Positions 55,210 through 62,578 of a DNA stretch of 64,000 nt are shown piece after piece; the stretch's first letter is position 1, and each line of letters opens with the position of its first letter. The stretch spans positions 73,792,999-73,856,998 of the forward strand of contig OY755241.1 of NCBI GenBank assembly GCA_963576725.1, read 5' to 3'. The notes beneath the pieces were generated by a model. That model did not search any database and was not told the DNA's origin. It was given only the letters and a program-made list of their open reading frames with translations. The translations under genes were made by a program, and so were the position numbers. Source of the stretch: Azorinus chamasolen. Taxonomy: Eukaryota; Mollusca; Bivalvia; Cardiida; Solecurtidae.

Positions 55210-55390
55210 TAGCTAAATCTTTGTGATGGAATATGTACATGTAACTATGTTATGGTAGAAACTGTAGTCATATCTATTATCATTAAATAAACACAGTAGA
55301 CCCTGATCAGACGACCCAATTCGGAGTTGTATGACCTAGGTAGACGATAGGTCATGAAAACTGTGTTTACATGAAGGAAAGGGTTACCTA
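55210..55390 (-). repeat. TTAA-b/a fragment
   Basis: GTAGAAACTGTAGTCATATC, CACAGTAGACCCTGATCAGA and CATGAAGGAAAGGGTTA. Confidence 0.65.
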
Positions 55391-55589
55391 ATACTGTAAC
55401 ATTTATCAACAGCGCACCTGTCACTTCCGAAAAATGTAAATATTGATATAAAATATAGTCTATTTTCAAATCGACCTTAACCGTTACTCTTCTCAAAGAA
55501 GGAATTAAAGAAGTATGTAAACATTCGTGAAGTTAAAAGTCGTGATGAAATGGCAATTTGTTTTTCTTGTTTTAACACCCCCCCCCCCC

Positions 55590-55960
55590 CACCCCTGCGG
55601 GAAGTGTATGAATTCCGTGAGTGTGGATATGGCCTGTCCATCTTGGCGACATATCCGGCTTACAGTTGGCTGGTTGAGGTGGACGGTGTCAGCTACCGTC
55701 AACTGGAAAGATCCAGTGGCCTAATACCTGAGATATGTCAGTACAGACAATAAATTAGGAATGGCAAAACCCCTCTGTGTCCGTCTGGCTACGTCAGCAC
55801 ACCTTTCTACTAGGAACATTACAGTTGGTGGTGTAAATCTAAACCGTGCGAATATTTCTTCCTCACGAAGTTCCTTTAACGGAATTGAGCGATCGCGAAA
55901 TACTCGTGGACGAGGTAACCGTCCTTGCTGACGAGAAATAGCTCTGTGTCCGACGGCCAT
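55590..55960 (-). pseudogene. HARBI1/Harbinger (PIF) nuclease-like relic with one in-frame stop
   Basis: Reading from 55960 leftward, the frame opens MAVGHRAISRQQGRLPRPRV and carries RDRSIPLKELREEEIFARFR, then FAIPNLLSVLTYLRY, a TAG stop at 55721-55723, and continues in the same frame as ATGSFQLTVADTVHLNQPTV, SRICRQ and FIHFPQ. LRY[L]ATGSFQ...VHLNQPTVSRI is the hallmark N-terminal helix-turn-helix region of Harbinger/HARBI1 transposases; the stop replaces the usual leucine, one base change from TTG. The rest of the nuclease (DDE domain) is absent: after FPQ the frame runs into a C-run (+ strand about 55578-55589). Broken by nonsense change and truncation. It lies about 230 bp upstream of promoter copy A on the opposite strand. 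Confidence 0.8.
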
Positions 55961-55974
55961 ATTGTTGCTACATG

Positions 55975-56145
55975 TGTATTAAGCTTCGAAATTTTAGACG
56001 AAGCGTTTCAGTCTCATACTCAGACTTTGGACTCAGACCTTGGACTCAGAAAGTTTAGTGAATAGGATATCTTGAGTACTGAGTCTGATCTTGAGACTTA
56101 AGTCTGAATTTGAGACTTAGGAATGTTAGTGAATACGGGTACAGA
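55975..56145. repeat. PAL-2-like repeat, diverged
   Basis: CAGTCTCATACTCAGACTTT, CTTGGACTCAGA, GAGTCTGATCTTGAGACTTA: repeated ACTCAGA/TGAGTCT words without the classical ends. Confidence 0.5.
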
Positions 56146-56194
56146 AAACTAACGGTTTAGATTCACTGATGGTAAATACTCGGCTAACTCCGGC

Positions 56195-56300
56195 AAGCCG
56201 ATGCTTTCACGTTTCGCGCGCCTCGTTATGATTCGTGACGTCACTTCCGCTACGACCATTGACAACGCTGCTAGGTAACAGACGTCATTTGTCTAACCAC
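56195..56300 (+). promoter_or_regulatory. Candidate promoter, copy A (CRE + ETS-like + GGTAAC)
   Basis: A locally GC- and CpG-rich patch in AT-rich DNA. It contains TTTCGCGCGCCTCGTT (from 56212), a perfect CRE palindrome TGACGTCA at 56236-56243 running directly into ACTTCCGC (an ETS-type site read in reverse), then GCTAGGTAACAG with a GGTAAC half-site at 56274-56279, which resembles one half of an RFX X-box. CRE/ETS pairs are known at animal core promoters. A matching block lies at 59005-59120 in the same orientation. Its assignment to the gene at 61.5 kb is inference from order, strand and splice-donor placement. Confidence 0.5.
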
Positions 56301-56397
56301 AGAATTGCGAGCAGATTTCTTGTTCTCGAAGAATTCAATATTTTTCGTAGTATTTACAGCTTCCATTTCTCAGAAAGTAACCAATATAGATATAAAG
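56280..56397 (+). other. Candidate non-coding first exon, copy A
   Basis: Follows promoter copy A and ends at a splice donor AAAG|GTATGT after 56397. The transcription start is unknown; I placed the left edge just downstream of the GGTAAC motif. The shared words TTTGTCTAACCACAG and AGCAGATT recur in copy B. No conserved open frame crosses it, so it would be 5' UTR spliced to 61514. Confidence 0.4.
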
Positions 56398-56919
56398 GTA
56401 TGTGGAATGACTATCAATACAAACTGACTCGTTTCATAGTCCATGTTGCGAACGTTTTATACTTTTAGATGATTTATATATACAGATACAGATTTCAATC
56501 CCGGATGATTGAAAAAGGATTCAAACAAACTAACACAATATAGAAGATTGTAAATTGTCGTAAAATATTTATATGATTAATTTGCAGATCAATTAATATA
56601 ACACTGTAAAATGTTTGAATCCGGTGCAGTATTTAACTATTTCCGATGCGATCAAGATGTTCATAAACTACTGATTGGGTGTCAAACAGTTTGGATCCTG
56701 GCGAGACAGCGAGTCAATCGGCATCTCATCTGGAAAAGGCGTTTTCATACGACGATCGCAACACCCAGTTCCGAACTTCCGATCGTTGCGTGGTAGAATT
56801 TATAATAATTTTAGTCGGTAAGACGAGTCCCAGATCCCAGCTTATTATTAATTCGAATATAACCTGTAATCCCTAGGTTTTTTATTGTAGAGATTGATGA
56901 TTCCATTATTTATTTTTAC

Positions 56920-57196
56920 TCTTTACTCCATGAATATTCATGTAAGAAATAATGAAATAATTAAATGCATTTTAATAGCATATGAACGAACTTCAAGGTA
57001 TTTTAGACAAGGTGGAAATTTTAGAACAAGGTCTGTATAAATTCCATATATGACCAGAGCTAGACTTGTAGAATAAGATCTGTATTTTCCATATATGACC
57101 AGTGCTAGACCTTGATCAGTCGGATACAACAGAACCGTCTGATCTGGATCTACTCTGTTTGCAAAGGCATGGAAGCGGTGTATTAGATAAAGGGTT
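56920..57196 (-). repeat. TTAA-b MITE with a tandem insertion
   Basis: CTCTTTACTCCATGAATATT ... TTAGATAAAGGGTTAA; TTCCATATATGACCAG.GCTAG is duplicated inside (57039 and 57087). Stem GACCTTGATCAGTCGG / GTCTGATCTGGATC. Confidence 0.8.
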
Positions 57197-57287
57197 AAAC
57201 CGTTGATTGGTTTGCTGTTACGGCAGCGTAGATAAACATCGCTATCTTTAGGACCAAGAAGAGCACATGTTTGCAAGTACAATGTAG

Positions 57288-57510
57288 CACATTCCCTCCT
57301 AGACTATTTTAGACACAACCTCTTTGAATTAATCTACCGAAAAGGAGCATTAAGTATAGAAAAAGTCAACTTTAGAAGTATGTAGTTTTTAAATCATTGT
57401 GATAATTAGAGCACTTGCTCCAATTTAGAAAATGCTCTATTTATCACAATGGTTTAAAAATGAATGAATTACAGAGGCGCAAAAAGCCGTCAATAGGAGA
57501 TAATATGTTA
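57288..57510 (+). repeat. TTAA-c MITE, decayed ends
   Basis: CATTCCCTCCTAGACTATTT, ATCTACCGAAAAGGAGCATT and GAAAATGCTCTATTTATCAC. Confidence 0.75.
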
Positions 57511-57594
57511 ATGTGAAGCTCTCTGGGATAATTTCGTTTTTTAATTGCACTAAACTTTTGGTGATTTACTTCACACAGTATGCATAATGTGTCT

Positions 57595-58180
57595 TTAAAG
57601 GGGAAGTCCCCACATTCGACGCGTTTAAAAAATACCTTAAATATACACTACGCATATGTTTATATGCTAAAAAGTAGTACATGTATATCGCAAGAAAACC
57701 TATCAAATAATCATTAAAAATGGCAAAACGTCTATGTATTTGATCGACGATCCCGATTTTTTACCCGGTGTTTCAGTTTTATTAGGGTTGGGTTTTAATT
57801 TCGTATTAGGGGAAGGGCCGTAACTATTGTTGGTAGAACTTGTGACCCAACCCCTTTCAATACATATTGAAATAAAATATGTTTAAACTAGTTTCGTATC
57901 TGTTCGCGCTTTTCGAGTCTCTCCGACCACTCCCGACAGACGTTGTTAAGTAAACAATGGAGGGATCGGGTAATCATCAGCAACACGCGGAAAATTTGAA
58001 CGGAAAAGGCCGATGATACTTTGTTGTAGAACGAAAATTATAGGTATTGATGAATCACAGGGGTATTTTTTAGATAGAAGTTGAAATTGACAATGTTCAT
58101 AATAATGATTGAGAATAACATATACCAAGTTTTATGATGTTATTGAAAGTATGTGTTAATTGTAGGGACTTCCTCTTTAA
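57595..58180 (-). repeat. TTAA-g element, longer variant (586 bp)
   Basis: TTAAAGGGGAAGTCCCCACA ... TAGGGACTTCCTCTTTAA, reversed relative to the other two and with about 85 extra bases (AAGGGCCGTAACTATTG.. CTAGTTTCG). Confidence 0.9.
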
Positions 58181-58289
58181 ACAAACCTGTACTGTTTGGG
58201 TAGCATTGGAGAATACTTAATACCTCGAAGAACATAATCTTAAGATTTATAATCCCTTCCTCACCCCAAACCCATCCATTATCGGCATA

Positions 58290-58465
58290 CCCATCAATAC
58301 CCACACTCACACCATCACCCACACCCACCCACCCACACACCAACACACACACACGCACGCACGCATGCACGCACGCACTCATTCACTCACTCTGTCACTT
58401 TGTCACTCACTCACTCACTCACGCAATCACTCACGCAATCACTCACCCAATCACTCACGCAACCA
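58290..58465. repeat. Simple repeats (ACCC/CACA/GCAC/TCAC)
   Basis: Passes from CACCCACCCACACACC through CACACACACACGCACGCACG to CACTCACTCACTCAC and GCAATCACTCAC. Confidence 0.95.
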
Positions 58466-58654
58466 CTCACTTCACTAACAATTCAAAGTTGCACCCTGTT
58501 GCTATTGGTTTACATTTGAGCCTGGTTGACATGAACATTTGTCTGATATTTGTCTGTTAAAATAGTTTATACACAGATCAGCTACATAGTTAAGAAAGCA
58601 GCGTCTAGTCTAGGTCAACAATGTGTTCGCTGCAGTAGAGCATGTATATAGAAA

Positions 58655-58770
58655 CCATATTATGAATAAATATCTGCACGACTGTCCCCTGCATTAAGCT
58701 GATACCTGTCTTAAGGACCGACATTGATACTTGTTTTAGTGTTAGAACTATCGGGGGTTTACTGTACTCG
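58655..58770. repeat. TA-1 right-half fragment
   Basis: CTGTCCCCTGCATTAAGC, TACCTGTCTTAAGGACCG and CGGGGGTTTACTG. Confidence 0.65.
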
Positions 58771-59004
58771 TTAACCAAAAAAATATGTCAACGGTCCTAC
58801 TAGTATACACTTATCAACCTTTAAACTAAACAATAGTCTCAAACAGGTTTCTTTGTTTTGAAACTTAAGTCACCGAGTACAGTTCCGATCTAAGCAAGAA
58901 TTTGAGCGGAATAATTATTACTGAAATGAGTAGTGTGTATCAGAAAGAAACAGGTTAAGATGCATTAGTCGCAAGTACTCGATTAATTCCGGAAAACCGA
59001 CGCA

Positions 59005-59120
59005 TTCCGATCGAAGTCGATCATTCACGACTTCGCGCGCCTCGTTCTGGTCCATGACGTCACTTCCGCTGTGACCGTTGACAACGGTGCTAGGTAACAG
59101 ACGCCATTTGTCTAACCACA
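59005..59120 (+). promoter_or_regulatory. Candidate promoter, copy B (CRE + ETS-like + GGTAAC)
   Basis: Repeats copy A after about 2.82 kb: CTTCGCGCGCCTCGTT, CRE TGACGTCA at 59055-59062, ACTTCCGCT, GTTGACAACGGTGC and TAGGTAACAGACG with GGTAAC at 59093-59098. The motif order, spacing and strand match copy A, while the flanks differ by many substitutions. The shared block is therefore older than the neighbouring MITEs or is held by constraint. Confidence 0.5.
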
Positions 59121-59217
59121 GTATTTACAGCAGATTCCATCGCTCTCGAAAAAATCATTATTTTTTATAATAATTGCAGCTGTCATTCCACAGAGAGTTT
59201 TTAAACTAAACATAAAG
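59099..59217 (+). other. Candidate non-coding first exon, copy B
   Basis: Ends at donor ATAAAG|GTATGG after 59217, in the same relative place as copy A's donor (2820 bp apart). Shares CATTTGTCTAACCACAGTAT and CAGCAGATT with copy A. If used, it would splice to the acceptor at 61513/61514. Confidence 0.4.
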
Positions 59218-59514
59218 GTATGGTGAACGGATATCAACTAACATTGGGCATTTTTATCATTCATATTGCGAATATTTTACCCTTTTCATTAATTTACAAA
59301 CAAGAAATTCGACTTCAGATGAAAGTACAATATTTCACATTACTAATAACAACCTGTTGGATTGGAAAAAGTCGTCATAATGTCTTATAGTGTGAAAAAA
59401 CTGGAATGATGATATCATTCAGTGTTGGTGAATTGTTTACGATTAGATTTGTTTGCAGCTCGATATTAGATTTCATATCAGATTTTGATCAGAAATCCGT
59501 CTAAAGTAATATTT

Positions 59515-59785
59515 TAACACCTTCCTTCATATAAACACATAAACGCCTTTTCACGCATTTGCAATCAGAGCAAATCCAGATCAGACGGCTCCAATAAGAG
59601 CCGTACGTCTAATCATGGTCTACCCTGTTTACTTATGAAATTATGGAAGATCGACTCTACAGTTTCTAATAGTAGATCTAGACTCTACGAAACAATTCTG
59701 CATACATATGACATTATACAATTGAGGAAGAAACAGCATAATCATGGTGCCATTATTTCGTGAATGTTGAACAAGGAAAGGGTTT
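59515..59785 (+). repeat. TTAA-b MITE
   Basis: ACCTTCCTTCATATAAACAC, GCAATCAGAGCAAATCCAGA, GGCTCCAATAAGAGCC and GAACAAGGAAAGGGTTTA. Confidence 0.75.
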
Positions 59786-59974
59786 ATTCAAACTATCCAG
59801 TTTGGGACAGTTTGAGAAAACAAATAACGGACATTCGAAATAAGTATCGCACACTTTAGTGTGTAACAATCAAAATTAACTTCGTGCGACATGAAGTATC
59901 CTAATTATATTTTAATGAATGTTGGCAATGACAGAACGTGTAGACTCAGATTTCTGATACCTAATAAGCAAACA

Positions 59975-60488
59975 GAGCAGACCCAAATCAGTCAGGGGTT
60001 ATCTGGCCTGTTTGTAGAAACGTTCAAAGATGTATATATGCAGAGAAGGGATAAGGCATATTCATGTTTACTTCCTGGTTAAATTAACCCTTTACTCCAT
60101 AGATACGGCTTTCTATGCCCTTGCAAACAGAGCAGACCCAGATCAGTCAGGGGTTATCTTGCCTGTTTATAGGGACGTTCAAAGATGTATATATGCAGAG
60201 AAGGGATAAGGCATATTCATGTTTACTTCCTGGTTAAATTAACCCTTTACTCCATAGATACGGCTTTCTATGCCCTTGCAAACAGAGCAGACCCAGATCA
60301 GACGGCTCCTGTTGAGGGCAGTCTAAAAAGGGTCTGCTCTATTTGCTTACGGTATTATTAAAGGTATGATTCTACAGTTTCTGCCATGACAATGACATGT
60401 TGTGTCAATGAGTTAGTTTACTATAGATCTATATATAATTATTCATGGTGTAATTATATCTAACAGAAATATTTATTGAGTAAAGGGT
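59975..60488 (+). repeat. TTAA-b MITE with its left half duplicated (156-157-bp unit)
   Basis: TTAACCCTTTACTCCATAGA at 60084 and 60240; CAGTCAGGGGTTATCT..GGCATATTCATGTTTACTTC at about 59992 and 60147. The last copy runs on to a complete right half ending GAGTAAAGGGTT (60488). Confidence 0.8.
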
Positions 60489-60543
60489 TGAAAGACTCGT
60501 ACTGTATGCTATACAGTACAGTTATTCTGTTGCGACTGTTATA

Positions 60544-60903
60544 CAATGCTCACTCTCTACAACGACACCCTTTGGGATATGAAGATTGTATGTGTTGTTC
60601 AGAGGGAGTTGTTATAGGGAGGGAAAATCAAACACAATTAGCTTGTTTGCAGATCCCCAGATAAGGTGTATTTCGAGAACTAAAACCGTTATGCCTCTAT
60701 TAAACCCTATGTTGTGACCACTCTTTAGAATCGTCACAAAGTGACGATTCTAAAGAGTGGTCACAACATAGGGTTTGATGGGGCATAAAGAAAATACGAT
60801 GGAAAAAGTTGTTTCTGGAGCCTTGTTGTTTCGGAAACAGTGACATGTGTTGTTGTAAGGAGGGAATCGTTATTGAGAGGGTCGTTGTAGGGAGGGAGCA
60901 CTG
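60544..60903 (+). repeat. TA-2 MITE, complete (360 bp), with perfect palindromic core
   Basis: CAATGCTCACTCTCTACAAC ... GGGAGGGAGCACTG flanked by TA. Its core at 60702-60776 has 36-base arms that match perfectly around a 3-base spacer (..GAATCGTCAC AAA GTGACGATTC..). The element is inserted in a 47-bp tandem unit (ATACAGTACAGTTATTCT at 60511 and 60921). Confidence 0.9.
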
Positions 60904-61079
60904 TATTCAGGACGCATGTTATACAGTACAGTTATTCTATTGCGACTGTTATATTCAGGACAAATGTTATGCTAAAAGCTTCCATGCGAACATTCATAAT
61001 TCTCGTCCAGCGTCTTGATACCCCTGCCTTGAAGACTAGTGTTATGAATTATTTTCAGTTAGTGCTGAGAGATGGTGTA

Positions 61080-61170
61080 CGCTAACAGTTAACAATGTAG
61101 AACCTCTCTAAAGCGACCACTTAATGAATACATACGGTTGTCTAACATACAGGCGGTTGCTAAGCCCAAT
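61080..61170. repeat. TA-1 variant, left-half fragment
   Basis: AGAACCTCTCTAAAGCGACC, ACTTAATGAATACATACGG and CAGGCGGTTGCTAAGCC. Confidence 0.6.
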
Positions 61171-61385
61171 ATAGTCCAATATCTTGTTTCTTAGCAAAGT
61201 CCTAATTATTCCAATATCTTATTCATTAGAAAAGTTATAACTATCTTCGTATCTTATTTCTGAGCAAAGCGCCAAATGCTTAAATATATAACATTTCATA
61301 GCAAAATCCAAAAACATCCAATATACTATTTGTAAGCAAAGTGTCATATATCAAAATATCTCATTTAATGGCAACCCTTTAGGTT
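61171..61385. repeat. Degenerate tandem repeat, about 45-bp unit
   Basis: CCAATATCTT.TTTCTTAGCAAAG-like words recur about five times (CAATATCTTG, CAATATCTTA, GTATCTTATT, CAATATACTA). It ends about 130 bases before the coding exon. Confidence 0.55.
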
Positions 61386-61519
61386 TTCATATCAAACGTT
61401 AGAAACAAATTTCGAAATGTACTTTGGAAGCTGTCTGCGCTCGACTGTACTTAATAAATGGTTTCTAGGGAGATTCGATATTTTTCTCATAATATCTAAA
61501 TTTTCTTCCTCAGGCAATC

Positions 61520-61654
61520 ATGACTAAGACTGAGTATATCACACTGACACTGGAACAGGTCAAACTGAAGAACATGAGAGTCTGGGAGTACCTCGTACAG
61601 ATATGTGAGCTCATCGGCTCTCCACTCACTGCGCTCGTACAGAGAGAGCTGATG
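61520..61654 (+). CDS. First visible coding exon (partial gene) of an unrecognised helical protein
   Basis: The exon starts at 61514 after a pyrimidine-rich tract ending TTCCTCAG and ends at a consensus donor (ATG|GTGAGT) after 61654. It spans 141 bases, phase 0 at both ends. An ATG at 61520, six bases after the acceptor, opens the frame MTKTEYITLTLEQVKLKNMR and continues to ...LVQRELM. I chose that ATG because two candidate non-coding first exons lie upstream. The two codons before it are also open, so this could instead be an internal exon. The peptide is rich in Leu, Lys and Glu and looks alpha-helical, with no signal peptide or membrane segment. The exon joins in phase to the exon at 63632. 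I do not recognise the family and assign no function. Copies of its 3' half follow in the intron. Confidence is high that it is a real exon, moderate that this is the start. Confidence 0.72.
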
Positions 61655-61690
61655 GTGAGTATTGCAGTATTTGTGCTTATATTAGGGTAC

Positions 61691-61990
61691 GAGAGTCTGA
61701 GAGTAACTCGTACATATCTGTGATCTCATCGACTCTCCGCTCACTGCGCTCGTACAGCGAGAGCTGACACTGAGTAGTGTAGATTATGTGCTTAATTTAG
61801 TTTAACAGAAACTGAGAGTAACTCGTACATATATGTGGTCTCATCGACTCTCTGCTCAGAGCAATCGTACAGCGAGAGCGGACGGTGAGTAGTGTAATAT
61901 TTGTGAGAGTAACTCGTACATATATGTGGTCTCATCGACTCTCTGCTCGGAGCAATCGTACAGCAAGAGCTGATGGCGAATCGTGTAATA
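61691..61990 (+). pseudogene. Three tandem decayed copies of the 3' half of the coding exon (pseudo-exons)
   Basis: Copies begin near 61691, 61812 and 61905 and repeat the exon segment 61577-61660 plus its donor and some intron. Shared landmarks are CTCGTACA, CTCATCG, ACTCTC and CGTACAG.GAGAG. In the exon's frame every copy has TAA where the exon has TAC, and the first also has TGA for TGG. Since all copies share the TAA, they descend from one already broken copy. Donor state differs: the first has CTGAGT for GTGAGT, the second keeps GTGAGT, the third has GCGAAT. No acceptor precedes any copy. They are not usable coding exons as they stand. Confidence 0.75.
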
Positions 61991-62109
61991 TCTCTGCTCA
62001 ATAGAGATTACATCAATCGTAATGTCTGTAATGAGGGCGCCATTTTAAATGTAAACAAGAAAACAGTCCCAAGGAAGACGATGAGCCTCTGATACAGAAA
62101 ACAAATATA

Positions 62110-62215
62110 TATTAAAACCTCTCTTAATCGTTAAAGGCCGGTGGTAGAAGAATGTAGAACAAATACTCACATATCGGAGCTTTCTGCATATCTTTTGTCC
62201 TGCATTAAACAAACG
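62110..62215 (+). repeat. Half TA-1 MITE fragment
   Basis: Shows AAAACCTCTCTTAA, GGAGCTTTCTGCAT and CCTGCATTAAAC, the diagnostic words of TA-1, but lacks the left stem and the right terminus. Confidence 0.6.
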
Positions 62216-62221
62216 TTTTTA

Positions 62222-62545
62222 TTATGTCACCTGCCGAGAGGCAGTGTGTCACTTAGGGATAACTTTTCCGGCGTATGTCTGTCTGTCTGTATGTCCGTCT
62301 GTACGTCCGTCTGTCTGTCCGTCACAATTTCTTTTTTTTTGGCTGTCATTTCTAAACTAATCATTATATAGCTTTCATATTTCACATGTCTTCCTCTCAT
62401 TGAGGACCATTGATGTAACTAAGGTCCACCACTCTGCAGCCAATACTTTTTGAGTTATTCCCCTTTGTTCTGATTTTCGCACTCCGGCATATTAACAGTT
62501 TGTGTGTCAGTTGCTAGCAAGTGACACATGTGTTCCTCCGAACAC
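62222..62545. repeat. Dispersed repeat beginning GTCACCTGCCGAGAGGC
   Basis: Starts with GTCACCTGCC..GGCAGTGTGTCACTTAGGG and CTGTCTGTCCG runs and ends near AAGTGACACATGTG. The same family lies in opposite orientation at about 28790-29470, where it ends CCTCTTGGCAGGTGACACA. It resembles non-coding repeats I remember from bivalve genomes; class not determined. Confidence 0.6.
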
Positions 62546-62578
62546 TCTTGTTCATTAAGCGGTCTCTTTAGACAGGTT

